Assembly: GCF_004027225.2 (NCBI RefSeq)
Contig: NC_044301.2
Span: 18,696,402-18,760,401, forward strand
Source: Strigops habroptila
Lineage: Eukaryota; Chordata; Aves; Psittaciformes; Psittacidae
Direction: 5' to 3'
DNA length: 64,000 bases
In this document: piece after piece, positions 49,021-62,132 of the stretch
Layout of the letters: every line of letters begins with the position of its first letter
Numbering within the stretch: position 1 is the first letter of the stretch
Made by a program: the position numbers and the translations under genes
Notes under the pieces: model-generated
Database searches by the model: none
What the model was told of the DNA's origin: nothing
What the model saw: only the letters and a program-made list of their open reading frames with translations

Positions 49021-50400
49021 CATAAGCTGATCCGTAGACTGGAGAGCCAAGGAGTGATCAGCAGGACCTGCTCACCCTTTAATAGCCCCATATGGCCAGT
49101 GCAAAAGTCTAATGGAGAGTGGAGACTAACAGTAGACTATCATGGTCTGAATGAAGTCACATCACCATTGAGTGCTGCCATACTGGACATGCTAGAACTT
49201 CAGTATGAACTGGAGTCAAAGGCAGCCAAGTGGTATGCCACAATTGATATTGCCAATGCGTTTTTCTCAATCCCTTTGGCAGCAGAGTGCAGGCCACAGT
49301 TTGCTTTTACTTGGAGGGGGATCCAGCACACTTGGAACCAACTGCCCCAGGGGTGGAAACACATCCCTACCATCTGCCATGGGCTACCTGGGTGCAGAAC
49401 CTGGTGGTGAAGGTAGGCCACGTAGATGCTCATGTACCCAAGTGTTGGGCCACTAAGGAACACCAGAACAACCAACAGGTCTAAAAAGCTGCTAAGATTA
49501 AAGTGGCTCAGACGGATTTAGATTGGCAACATAAGGGTGATTTATTTTTATCCCACTGGGCCCATGACACCTCAGGACATCAAGGCAGAGGTGCAACGTA
49601 TAGATGGGCTCGTGATTGAGGGGTGGACTTAACAATGGACACTATTGCCCAGGTTATTCATGAATGTGAAACATGTGCTGCAATTAAGCAAGCCAAACGG
49701 TTAAAGCCTCTCTGGTATGGAGGACGATGGCTGAAGTACAAGTATGGGGAGGCCTGGCACAATGACTATACCACACTCCCACCAACCCGCCAAGGCAAGT
49801 GCCATGTGCTTACCATGGTGGAAGCAACCACCACATGGCTGGAAACATACGCTGTGTCCCACGCCACTGCCCGGAACACTCTCCTGGGCCTTGAGAAACA
49901 AGTCTTGTGGCGACACGGCACCCCAGAGAGAATTGAGTCAGACAATGGGACTCATTTCTGGAACAACCTTATAGACACTTGGGCCAAAGAGCATGGCATT
50001 GAGTGGGTATATCACATCCCCTACCATGCACCAGCCTCTGGGAAAATTGAACGGTACAATGGGCTGTTAAAAACTACCCTGAGAGCAATGGGTGGTGGGA
50101 CTTTCAAACACCAGGATACGCATTTACCAAAAGCCACCTGGTTGGTCAACACGAGGGGGTCTGCCAACAGGGCTGGCCCAGCCCCATCAGAACTTTTACG
50201 TCCTGTAGAGGGGGATAAAGTTCCTGTGGTGCACCTAAAGAATTTGTTGGGGAAGACAGTCTGGGTTATTCCTGCTTCAGGTAAAGGCAAACCCACTCAT
50301 GGGATTGCTTTTGCTCAGGGACCTGGATATACTTTGTAGGTCATGTGGGAAGATGGGGAAGTCCGGTATGTACCTGAAGGGGATTTAATTTTGGGGAACA
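49021..50400 (+). pseudogene. Family A RT fragment and integrase, copy A5
   Basis: RT N-terminal third (49054-49380, LPQGW) is fused by deletion to the last RNase H residues (VRxVDAHVPK) and then integrase. The integrase (49623-50339) retains the zinc-finger HECETC, SDNGTHF and PASGKIE. Several stops. No env follows. Confidence 0.75.
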
Positions 50401-52199
50401 ACAGCCAATGAACTCAAGTATATGCTATTGCCTGCTCTATAACACTTCTATAGCCCATCAGCTAGATGCCCATCTCCACCACTCTAGGCTTTGAAGAGAA
50501 GATATGTGCTGTCATGATCATCAGCGGAAAATAAAGTCATGGGAAAAGCCAGCAGCAGCAGAACTGTTCTCAGGTCACCATCGACTGATCCTGACTTCCC
50601 TCTGAACATCACCCCAACAAAGAATGAACTTTGATGAAACCAGACGAGCTCAGCCGTGACCAGATGAGTTCGTTGGTGTCGTCAGCAGGCAACAGTCCAA
50701 CACTACACACTGTCCCTCCTGCCCTGAAAGACTGTTACAACAGATGGAGCCTGACATCACGGACTGAATGAATTCAGCAACTTTATAGGGATTAGTCCAT
50801 GGACTAAGGAAGGATATCTCTATATATCTCTCTTTGTCTGTGTGTTGGTGTATATATATGAGACAAAAGCGATGGTATATTGAAAAATGTGGGATCTGAC
50901 CATGACATGAATAGTATGGAATAAGGGGTGGCTACTGTTCCGGGTTCAGCAGTAGCAGTCATTTTTCTCCTTCTTAGTAGCTGGTGCAGTGCTGTGTTTT
51001 TTAACTTTCAGCCTGGGAACAACGCTGATAACATTGATGTTTTTAGTTGTTGCTAAGTAATTTTTACTCCAGTCAAGGACTTTCTCAGTCTCATGCTTTG
51101 CCAGGGAGGAGGGGAAGCCAGGAGGAAGCAGAGACAGGACACCTGACCCAAACTAGCCAAAGGGATATGCCATACCACAGCATGTCATGCCCGTTATAGA
51201 AACTGGGGGCAGTTACCCGGAAGGCCCAGATCACTGCTTGGGTCGGGCTGGGTATCGGTCGGCGGGTGGTGAGCGATTGTATTCTCTCCCTTTGTTATTC
51301 CCCTTATCATTATTATTATTGGTGGTAGCAGTAGTAGCTCTGTATTATACTTTAGTTACTGGACTGTTCTTATCTCAACCAGTGGGAGTTACATTCTTCC
51401 GATTCTCCTCCCCATCCCTCCGGGAGTGGGGGGAGGAAGAAGGAGGGGGAGTGAGCAAGTGGCTGCATGGTTCTGAGTTGCCGGCTGGGCTTAAATCATG
51501 ACAATGACAAAAGGCTGGAGGTCATAGAGGGTTTGTGTTTTCCCCCACCTTGCCAAGGAGGCGTGTGACCAGTTTCTGCAGGGCTTCAGCCCGGACCACC
51601 GAGATGTGCAGCGCTTTCTTGTGGTTGGCTTTCTCGTGATTGTCATAGCTCATCACCACTCTGTTGGTGGTGACAGAGATCCCAAAGAATTGGAGGCCAC
51701 AGTGCCTGGCTACAATTACTTCTGGAAGAGTGCTCATGCCTACAGTAGGAGAGAAAAGGACCAGGATGATTCGGGATTTCCACCAAACCAAGATCTCTCT
51801 CCAAGGCTGCACACCACAATCCTACCTACAGCACATGCCCTTGTCTCATATTTCCCCAGTTCTCTATTTCTGAGCTATGTAACAATTAAAGGCTGTGATA
51901 CTTTCAAGGCTGTAATAGCTGTAGCACTACAGTTACAACCCTGCTCAGCACACTAAACCTCCCACATTTGATTCCTGTGTGCTATGTCTCTCTCCCCAAG
52001 ATGTGTCAGACTGCTTGCAGCCTTGCTAAGAGAAGCACTGATGTGCTGTGTCATTTGGCTCTTCTCTTCCTCAGCTAAAAAAAGGTATTGAAAAAAAAAG
52101 TGCCTTTGTGGGAAGCTGAGCTCCTTTCCTCAATGAGTCTGAGTCTGCAGATATTAACGAACAGGCTTCCATGAGCCAGGGGTCAAGCTGGAGAAATCA

Positions 52200-52741
52200 T
52201 ATGGATCTTCTGAGACCCCACTTGGAGTACTGCATTCAGCTCTGGGCCCCCCAACACAAGAGGGATGAGGAGCTGTTGGAGTGAGTCTGGAGGAGGCCAC
52301 AGAGATGCTGCGAGGGCTGGAGCAGCTCTGCTCTGGAGACAGGCTGAGAGAGCTGGGCTTGTTCAGCCTGGAGAAGAGAAGGCTCCTTAAGGGGAGACCT
52401 TAGAGCAGCTTCCACTGCCTAAAGGGGCTACAAGAAAGCTGGAGAGGGGCTTTTGACAAGGGCCTGTAGGGACAGGACAAGGGGGAATGGCTTTAACCTG
52501 CCAGAGGGGAGATTGAGATGAGATCTTAGGAAGAAGCTCTTCCCTGTGAGGGTGGTGAGGCCCTGGCACAGGTTGCCCAGAGAAGCTGTGGCTGCCCCAT
52601 CCCTGCAGTGTTCAAGGCCAGGTTGGATGGGGCTTGGAGCAACCTGCTCTAGTGGAAGGTGTCCCTGCCCATGGCAGGGGGTTGGAATTAGATGAGCTTT
52701 AAGGTCCTTTCCAACCCAAACCATTCTAGGGTTCTATGATC
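52200..52741 (+). mobile_element. CR1 LINE 3' region in PNP intron 5
   Basis: From GAGACCCCACTTGGAGTACTG to the ATTCTAGGGTTCTATGAT tail, sense orientation, antisense to PNP. The rest of the intron (51740-52199 and 52742-53176) is unassigned. Confidence 0.9.
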
Positions 52742-53338
52742 ATGATGCTTACCTTCCATGTATGAGGTTGGGAAGGTATCCATAATTACCATCCCTAAAC
52801 AATCAAGACTCCTATGGAGGGCTGCTGTGTAGGGAAGGGGCACAGTGAAAATCCTTACAGTGTCAGGATTTAAAAAAAGTAATAGAAGATGACTTTCTGA
52901 TTGGGCCCCACTCAGTCCTGCTGAAGTTGAGCCATCTGAGCATGGGAAATAAACACAACATCATGCTGGGATCCCTGTCCTGGGCAGCCATAAGCACAGA
53001 GACTTTCTGCAGATCCACCCTAGGAGCTGCGCTAAGCCACTGCAGAACTAACCAGAAACACAGAGCTCATTTCTCTAGGCCCAGGAGACAGAGAGTCAAA
53101 GACTGAAGAACCTCAGTGTTGAGCAGAATTTTTCAATCCATGTGCCCAACCAACCCTACCAGACCAGGCATCTTACCTACAGCATCCACTCCCAGCGCCT
53201 GCAGCACGCGGCACTCGGCAATGGTTTCATAGGAGGGACCAGCCAGCTGGCAGTATATGCCTTCTTGGGTGAAGCTCACAATGCCCAGCTCCTGAGCACT
53301 CTCCATTGCCAGGCCAAGCAGATCTTGTTCATAAGTAT

Positions 53339-53429
53339 CTAGGGTGAGGTGTCCCTGCCCATGGCAGGGGGGTTGGAACTAGATGATCTTAAGGTCCTTT
53401 CCAACCCTAACTGTTCTATGATTCTATGA
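53339..53429 (+). mobile_element. CR1 tail inserted into PNP exon 5
   Basis: GGTGTCCCTGCCCATGGCAGG through CTATGATTCTATGA. On its two sides the PNP exon reads, antisense, ...MS and DTYEQ..., which are adjacent residues in the family. The element therefore lies within coding sequence. Confidence 0.9.
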
Positions 53430-54981
53430 CATGCAGGGAAACCTCACTCCAAACCTGCAAGTCAGGAAAGGGCACAGCCATGAGAGATTGCTACTGCTAC
53501 CTTCCCTCCATCAGAGTTCAGGGATGCTCATCCTTTGGAGATGAGGGAAATGTTAAGGGCAGACCTGCTACAGATGCAATCTCTCTCATCCCAGCCTTGT
53601 CATCAGGTAATTCTGCCTTCATGACGTTCCTGCTAGATCTAATCACAGCCCTCAGTGTGCAGAGGTTATGGCTCTGGCACTGCTTTCCTACTTCACCAAC
53701 CCCGTTGGAATGGTCTTCCCAAGGACCCCCATCTCCAGGGAGCACTGATGGCCAGTTCTCTCTCCCCAATAACTGCCCATGGTGACTTTTAAACCTCGTC
53801 CATCAGACAGCTGCTGCTCTTTGCTTCTCCTGCACAAGAGCTTGCGGACAGGCTCCCTGTGGCACCAAGTCCCCAAATCCATCCCAGTAAGAGGGTTTGA
53901 GCAGGGCCTGATGGAGCATCAGTTACTACATTTAAAGCTCATCAGCTACTAAACCAGGCTCATGGCCAGGGATGCCCTGTACCATAGCAGCAAGGGCTGT
54001 CCTGTCCCCACATTGACACCCATATGCTTGAAACAGAAAGAGACTTGGATGCACTGGACAAGTCAGATGAGGTTTGAGTCTTTCCCCTTTACTGTCTACA
54101 TTAGACCAGTTTGAAGGACCTCAAGGAATGATTTTCTTTGGAAGGCAGATGAACAAAGTTTCCTAGTCAGAAAATACATCCCAGGAAAGAGCATCCACTT
54201 CTGCAAATGGTTCCTGGCACAGCAAAATCACACCAAGCACAAGCTCAGACACTCCTTTAGGATAGAAGTACAATTCAATTGCTCATTTGAGATGCCCCAG
54301 TAGGTCCTGCCTGCTCCTCAGCTGCCCATCCAAAGCGTGCATGCATCCTGTAGGTCTCACATTGCACCTGCCAGCCCCAGAGAATGGGTATGGGATACTC
54401 AGCAGATGGTATTAGATATTTAAGTTTAGGCAATGACATCCCATTCCAGGTGTCCTCACTTGCAGGGAAATGGGGAGAGTAGCACATGTTGGAGCTCCAA
54501 GGCCATATTTTAGGTACCCTCCATCCTGTGCTTCAAGGCAGAGTCTTTTGCTTCCTTTGGGTCTTAAGATGACAGCTTAGTCCTGCTCCTGAGTGAGTGA
54601 ATCCTACAGTTGACTCAAGGAGAGCAGGAGTAGATGGCAAAGACTGGCATGCTGCTGCTGAGGAAATCTGGGAAGGAAACTCCCAGCCACATTCACCAAC
54701 TCAGTTCAGTAGGAGTGGACCAGGTCCCTCATCTGGGCTGTTAAATCTGCCTGTTTCCATGTTTTTCCAGCTGAACATTTAGGGCAGTAGGTGGCTTATT
54801 TTATGTTTATACACACTAAGTGTTAAATAAACAAAAATCAAACTTTCCCATCTGGTCTAAGGCAATAAGTATTCATCACCATGAAAATTGCTTCTCTTTG
54901 CTGAAGGATGGCCAGCAACGCAGAAGCCAATCTCCAACTCATTAAATTCAGTGCTCAGATTCTTGTAGTACATTCCCTTTC

Positions 54982-55348
54982 TGTGGGAGAGGATGGAAAC
55001 TATTTGATTATTGCCAAAGAGAAGTAACTGCTTGGCTGGAGAAGAAAGAGTTAAAGAAGAAGCAAAGTGCACTGTGTGACCAAGCAGAGCAACCCAGGTG
55101 GACAGGAGCAGAACAGAAAGATAAGGAACTGGTTATTTTGGGACTGTTTGTGAAATGATGAGGAATGTTGAGGAAACAAAACTGTAAACCAGGAACTAAA
55201 TATGATGTGATAAAAATGGCTTGGTATGGGAGTTGGAGCAATAGGCTAAAGATAGCTTTTGCTAGAATGGTATAAAAGCCAGAGCAATAGGCAATAAAGT
55301 GATTCGCTGCATGAAGATGCTTTGAGTCCATGTCTTTCATACGCCACA
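54982..55348 (+). mobile_element. Solo LTR, 367 bp, in PNP intron 4
   Basis: TGTGGGAGAGGATGG...TACGCCACA with TGTGG/CCACA inverted ends. It is flanked by a perfect 6-bp duplication CCTTTC (54976-54981 and 55349-55354). Contains TATAAAAG (about 55270) and AATAAAG about 25 nt later. Same family as 9132-9398. Confidence 0.9.
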
Positions 55349-56418
55349 CCTTTCCACTTCACTTCATTGCCTCTAGTTTTACAATGTTGTGCTTAGATAA
55401 ACCCTTCCCAGTAGCTAAGCTGGACTGGATTTTAGGAGGAGTTTGCTCTGCAATACTTTGAAAGCTGGTTCACAAAGACCTTTTGCCCATTTTGATGCCT
55501 TGGTCAGCAGGACAAAAGTCACCTCCCAGAACACTGCAGTCTTCACCAGGAAGCTGCTTTCGGGAGGCAACACCACAGCTATGCTTCCTTTGAATATTGT
55601 CCAGGTGCAATTGATTGGGAGTTCTCCTCCTGTTCCACAGCAATTATGCAGCTTTAAAAACTCCTCTATGTGGCCTCTGTGCTTTTGGTTATTCTTTCCT
55701 TCAAACCACACCAATACCTATGAAGATGTAAAGATGATCCTCTTCAGATGGGTACTGTCCTCTTGCCATTTGAATCACAGAACAGTGTTTATCTCTCCTG
55801 AGGCAGTTGCTAGCATGTTACATATTTCTTCAGAAGCAGGAACCAGGTCTGGCATTACATCAAGAAGGAACTAACTGTAACAGGAAGCCAGGAAGACCAC
55901 CTTGTTCCCAGCCAGAACTTTCTTTTTGGAAAGATCTCAGGACAGTCCAGATGCCTGCCCTGTAAACATGTCCTTTTTTCAAATGAAGGCAGCAACCCAA
56001 CAACAGATTTAACCATCTCGTTATCTAAACTCACTCTTTGTTCATAAACTACCATCTCCTCCACCCATCCTCTGACTTCACACACCAGGCTTCTCTCATG
56101 CCAGCTTGTTAGGAAATAATTCTTGCTACTTTTATCACTTTTTCACAGTCCAGTCTCTTTCTTTCCTTCCATAAGGCTTTTGGCAGCCTTGGATCTTTAC
56201 TGCTCCCATGTTGACTTTCCTGACATTTGATGTGCTCTCCTTTGCTCAGCCTGAGTCTCCAGTGGATGTGTCCTCATGCTCTTTTTAGCCCCATTCAAGC
56301 ACCAAAGGGCTTCTTTTTCATAAACACTGGTCCATCTATCCCCTCTCAGTGCTATGACCTTGCTGGTGCTGCTTGCCTTCCACCCTACCCGTCTGATAGT
56401 ACCTTGGAAAGGTTTTAG

Positions 56419-56500
56419 GATCATAGATTAATTCTCCCAGGGACCTCAAGGTCATCTAGTCCAACTTCCTGCTCTAAGCAATTTATGTCTGGTGGCAACT
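56419..56500 (-). mobile_element. Old CR1 tail
   Basis: GGATCATAGATTAATT...GGTCATCTAGTCCAACTTCCTG, a diverged reverse CR1 end in PNP intron 4. Flanks 55349-56418 and 56500-57640 show nothing I recognise. Confidence 0.7.
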
Positions 56501-57660
56501 GCAGTCCAGGGGTGAGGATGTGTCATAAGCCCCTCTGTGCCCCATCCATAGGGTAAAGATCCTGCTACTCAGCTACTATAGGAAACCTGATTTCCCGGCT
56601 CAACCAGCAGCAGGTCACTCTCCTGGATCCAGAGGTCTCCTAAGAAGCTGCCAAGACAACCACCTCTCATCAGACTGATGGCTTCAGTGAATACATGATG
56701 TTAACGAAGGCACCCCAGTTTAATGACCTGGCTACAAGGGTGGTTATCAGGACATTTACAAGTTTTATCTTTGCTCTGAGATCAGCTTACTGCCTGGCCT
56801 TTGTTGTATCAGTTCCATCACACCAGAAATGGCTGATGATAAACACAGGCTGGAGACGCTGCAGTTCAGACTGCTCAATTATGAGGAATTAGCACAGAGA
56901 GGGACTGACAAGAAGAGACAGTAGCAGGTCTCTATAGCAGACAGTACAGCTGGCCATGTCAGGAGAGGGATCACAAGCCTCAAGCCTACTTTTATAAAAC
57001 AAAACCTTCTGGAGGTTTGCTTATAAATTCCTTAGAGGCTTGTAAGTGTAAGCAACAGCCAAGGAAGGGTGCTCGGAGAAGGCACAGCACACACAGCTAT
57101 TGCTTTAACTTCTCCCTCGTGGGTACCTGGAGTGTGGGATAATTACTGAATATGATTTAGAAATTAAACTTATATTTAAAAATGTAGCATTGCTCACACA
57201 TAAAGGAAAAACAGACTTTCAGGGTAAGATGCAGCTGCACGTGGTATGCCAGGAATTCACTCCACAGCAGTTCCCGTGGCAACATTGCTTGACGGAGGAT
57301 GGAGCAGAGTGGAGATTCTGCGGCCAAACTCTGTCATAACACCAGCAGAGATGGGAACTAGGTGGTACTTAAAACTGATAAGCTGCATACTTGCTGCCCT
57401 GAGCCAACGGTCTGTCATCTTTTGACAAAATGCTGTCCTTTGTGTGAACTTTGCTTCATTATAATGCATTTTAATACGAAAACACACCTCCACCTCCAAT
57501 GCTACCCGCCTCCAAAGTGAGACCACCCCTCTTTGAGCATGCTCTTTGAATTTTTTGTGGCATATACCTTTAAAAGTGAAGCGAGGAAAATTTACACCAA
57601 TAACAATAAAGGTATGTATGACTAGAGTCACTCAAGCTCCACCTTGAAAATGAAAAACAG

Positions 57661-58220
57661 TATAAAAATGACCCAAAAAGTGGGGGGCTTTAGGGAAGAC
57701 ATCATCGTGGATGAGCCGAGGAAGACCCCATCAGCTGACTACTCTCGACTCCTGGGACCGGTCGACGGGCTGGACCTTTCTTCCCCCCCATAGGGACGCC
57801 TTTGGGTAAGACTTGCACTGTATCCAGTGCTTCCCCGGGAAAATTAGGAATCTCTATATAAAGTTACTTTTTTACTTTTATACTTTAAAGCCAGGCTGTA
57901 TTATTCATAACTTTGTTGCGCGGTTGTATACCTTATTATTTGCACGTGCTTTTGCAGACAGTGTATTTATCACTGGCAATCCACAAGAACCTGTATCTGT
58001 TGCTTTAATAAACTGCACTGTTTAAGTAGCTAATCGTAAATCTCTCATTGAACGTGACCAGCTCCCTCAGTGTGGCCGTGCTAGTTCGTGAGCACGATTA
58101 GACTGAAGGTGCAGTGCACTATTAGTGCATCCGGAATCGTGATTATTCAATATATTGAATGGGACCGGACTGATAGTGGCAAATTGGGCATCACTCAGAA
58201 TCTAAGCCTAGCCGCACCCA
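57661..58220 (+). mobile_element. LTR-like segment, ends unresolved
   Basis: TATAAA at 57661-57666, then GGGTAAGACTTGCACTG, AATAAA at 58007-58012 and a following U5-like tract up to about 58220. No termini or duplication could be fixed. In PNP intron 4. Confidence 0.35.
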
Positions 58221-60320
58221 GCCCCTCTAATATCTGAGGACCAGCTGGAAAGCAAGGGGGTTTATTTTCTGCCAAATTATTTTACCCTTTCATGCAACAT
58301 GGAGCCACACTTTACCTCTCAGTAAATACTTGCCAGCAGGCACATCTGGCAGTCCTAGCCTGCAGCCAGAGGAAGAAAGGATTAGTTGGTAACACAGAGC
58401 TGATGCCTTCTTACCTCTCATCATTTGGACCATGCAGTGGATTCTGCCCTCCCAAGCCAAAATATGCTGATGTAATCTCTAATGAACATGATGTCCCCCA
58501 CTTGGAAGTGGGGATTCAGTCCCCCAGCAGCATTTGTGACAATCAAGATCTCCACCCCCAGGAGAAAGAAGACCCTTATGGGAAAGGTGACCTGCAAGAG
58601 CCAGAGGCATATATGCCATGAGTATCACAATTAGTAGACAGCTACTAGAAGATCTGCAGTATCCCAAGTTGTGGACAGCTTACATGATGCAGAGAAGGGT
58701 CTATATGAGGCTACAAGGAGACATACCTTTTTCTCCAATTTTAAATATTCCTCTAATTTAAATAGAAAGAATTTTAGTGGTTTTAAGCATATTAAAACCT
58801 GATCTTTAAATGAAGACCATTAAAATTCAAGCCCACATTTCCTACAGTTGCATTAAGGTCAAATAAACATAGTACAAAAAGAACATACAGATAGTTTTCC
58901 CTTGCTGCCAAGGTCTTGCAGAAATCAAGCCACTGTGCTGATTGAAGTAACTACTTATGCACATGGACTTGCACATAAGTAGTTACTTCAACTCAATACT
59001 ACAGCTCAATACTTGGAGTGTAATTGATAAACCAGCTTTTTACAGCAGCGATGCCATTTTACAGGACCATAGAGGTTATTTTATTAATTTCATTTTATTC
59101 ACAAGTTCACTTCACTGACCTGCTTATCCAAAATTGAGGAACAACTGGGAACTGGAAAAAAATTGACAAGTTTGATTTTGAGGAGTCAAGAAGGAATCAG
59201 GATATCTGCTACCTCTAAAATGCTAAAGGAGCTGTGAGCAGAAAAGTTTCCTAACTATGGACATCCCTTCTTTAAGAAATTAGATCATTTTAATAGACAA
59301 GCATGTCTGATAAACCTAGTTTTGTATCAAGTGCATTTAAAATAATGTTCCCCCCCTCCCCCAGAAACTGATTGGTGCCAAGTATTACAGTTTATATCCA
59401 AATGCAAACTGACCTAATAAAAAAAACCAAGCACAACACTATCAGCCAGTAAATTAAGATTATTGTGTATATTAATCTGCCTTGACTGATATACCATTTT
59501 CCCCTTGAGTATAGCAGGACTAGCCCCTCTGCATGGCTGTGCAGCATCAGCTTCACCTAGCAGAAGCTGCCTACCTCTTGGTTTGAGCTCCCAATTTTTG
59601 GGGGAGAAATCTCGAATCTAAGCACGATTGCAAGAGCAATGTAAGTTCATGCAAGAGCTAACCTCCTGCAGGTAGATAAAAGCAAGCAGTCCCTTTTGCA
59701 ACTTTTACAGCACATCTCCCCCTGCATGGATGATTTTAAGGAGAACTCACTGTGCTGATAGAGTACCCTTCATAATAGTGGAAACGTCCCTGCCTACACA
59801 CGCAGAGCTGTCCATTCAGCTCCCCAAACACCAATCTGCCAAGATGCCCTGCAAATGGCAATTAATAGTACCATTTCAGGTCTCGAGGTCTTTGACTTTA
59901 GAAGCATTTGTCAGTTGATGATTATACGTTACAGCAGGGCCAAGCGCTGTGAAACCAGGAGCTGAAAGTCAAATAAATATCAGCACAGAAATATGTATTT
60001 TATTACTTTTTCTTACTGTGAACACACATTTCACCACTGAGACTGGTTTGCAGACCAATGCAAAGTGGTGCACATCATTGACTTATCTCTCCATATGGCT
60101 CTATTGCAGGCTGCCGCTGATGGGATGCTGATGCCCTGGGTTGTACTAACCTGTGCTCTGAGGGAAGTGAGGGATGTCCTCATACAGAAAGACTGTCTTG
60201 TTATCCAACACATCAGCCAGACCTCCCAGTCTAGATCCACAGATGATAGCAGTCTTTGGGTGCTAGACAGTGCAGGCACACAACCAATCTGCTGCTTCCT
60301 TATATACCTCATAGCTATTT

Positions 60321-62132
60321 CTACAGAAGGAGAACAGGTCAGTGAGGCTATCAACCCATCCAAAGAACAAGCTTCAAAGGAAAGGTTCAAAGAAAAAGAA
60401 ATTTCACTAAGACTAAAATAATAGGGGCTTCAATGCTATTATTGAAGAGGTTTCACTTTTAATCTCATATTTTACCCCTGGCCACAGGCAAGCATTTGAA
60501 TCCTCTTTACCGTTTTCATTCTATAGTAGAAGAATGGCTCATGATACATAGATCACAGAAATGTCACCACTCCTGTTTCTGAGGGGCTCTGGCATCTCCC
60601 AAGTTACTGAAGGAAAGCAAAAGCACAGTTAGACTGAGAAATTGCAACCTGTGTGTGTGCACAGGGATGTCCAGCCTGTGATGGGGAAATACAAGAGGGT
60701 GGAAGTCCAAGGGCACCTGTACAGCACAGCTGGGATGCTGCACTGATGGAGTACACTGTCCTCTGCAATAGGCAGAATACTGGGGCAAGCATCATCTAGA
60801 GAGAGATGGAGAAGCCAATCTTCATTAGTTTTGAGTGCCACCAGCTCCCAGTGCTTCCTTCCTGGGCTGGTACCACATCTCAAACATCTACCTTCTCAAA
60901 CCCTTGTGGTTTCAGTACAGAAGGCTAAATAGAGATTTTGTTCATCCTCTCCTCTCCCACAGGGTGGGTGGTGGGTCACACCCACTGTCTAATCCTAGGC
61001 AAGAGGCTCAATGATATCAGCCTATGTCAAAACAAGTAAAACCTAGGAATTTGGGCTCCTGGTCTTATGTTGTCTGATTTAAGAGGGGGACTGCTCAAAC
61101 ACCTTGGCAAAAAAATGTCTTATCCAGTATTGAGGCACATTGCTAGAAGGCAAGATAGAAGTTGGCATTACACTGCCAAGGGAGACAACTTCAATTTTTA
61201 GGCCTGTCAGTCCAGTATGCATCAGATAATCGAAACATTTGACAGCAGAATAAGCCCATAACCCTGTTTCAATAGGACCATGTAGATACTTTCCCAAAGT
61301 CAATATCAAGATTGATTGGAAACTCCTCAAAAGCAAGTGCAGCAATAGCATTTCTTGCTAGTGAATCAATCGTTACCATTGATGAGTAGAATTAATGACT
61401 GTATATGGTAGAAGAATGGGTCAGAGTGAACCAACACAGGTAGGGGCAGCAGGTTCTCTATATGAAAAGCTGATCTGCTTATTAAGGGGTGAGAGAATCA
61501 GATACTTCAAGGCTGAAGGTGATGTAAAATTGACTGGAGATGCTGATAAGCATTTTTTTTTTGGTCATGTTGTGATTCTGCTGTCTGCAGCCTTAGAGCA
61601 CATACAGGAAAGTTGTCAAAAAGTGCTGCACCACATGAATGTATGTAAAGCACTTTTTTAGAGCTTTTGTCTGGGAGGAAGGGATAATATAGTCAAGTGG
61701 AGGCTGCATTAATGTCACTTCTGTAGCTTTTGCTTATTTCAGGAGCTGCTCATACACTTGGAAAATTCAGCAACGTGTTATGCAAAATGAACTTTCTCAT
61801 TTCCAGGCTTTTCCTTTGAAAAGTATTTCAGTTAAGTATGACTTTTCATTTTGTGATGCCTATGGAAGTTATTGCTTCTCACTGAATTGCAGGTTTATGG
61901 CAAACTCAGGTATTTTTTACATCGTAGTTTGTAACAAGGAGCATGCTTGATGTATCAGACATTGGACAGGACTTACAGCAGGAGCTAGACAGCTAAGGGA
62001 TGAAAAAGCTCACAGAAGATGCCTGTGCAATAACCACCTGCCTTGTCACTATAAAGAAAGAAAAACAAGTGTATAATTGAGGTCCTTTGTTTGAATAGCT
62101 GATACTTCAGTCAGAGGAACCAGTTGCATGCT
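60321..62132. other. Upstream of PNP exon 2, nothing recognised
   Basis: Exon 1 of PNP should lie here or beyond, but I could not find it. No repeat tail or LTR was seen. The introns 58592-59750 and 59849-60150 are likewise unassigned. Confidence 0.4.

Larger units (their letters stand above)
45466..51503 (+). mobile_element. Family A ERV, copy A5 (both LTRs, internally deleted)
   Basis: 5' LTR 45466-46032, primer site 46041-46058, pre-gag frame, gag, protease, partial RT, integrase, 3' LTR 50935-51503. Both LTRs share a diagnostic CAGCAGTAGCAGTC start and differ at several percent of sites, so the copy is old. A deletion joins mid-RT to the end of RNase H near 49390. The flanks (CCCCC before, ATGAC after) are not a target duplication. 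The 3' LTR ends 18 nt beyond the PNP stop codon. Confidence 0.88.
51522..60320 (-). pseudogene. PNP: Purine nucleoside phosphorylase (PNP), disabled
   Basis: PNP cleaves inosine and guanosine with phosphate in purine salvage. Exons in transcript order: 60151-60320 ([15 protein letters not shown]), 59751-59848 (GRLVFG...[10 protein letters not shown]), 58415-58591 ([18 protein letters not shown]), 53177-53338 plus 53430-53454 (LAGPSYETIAECRVL), and 51522-51739 (VGMSTLPEVIVARHCGL, stop at 51522-51524). Exon 1 was not found. Disabling changes: a TAG in the first listed exon (WLCACTV*HPKT), a one-base gain at ATATTTTGG in 58415-58591 that shifts the frame before [11 protein letters not shown], and a CR1 tail inside exon 5. 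Codons for two residues at the second/third exon join are also missing. An antisense ERV LTR begins 18 nt after the stop codon. Clearly a pseudogene in this assembly. Confidence 0.9.
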
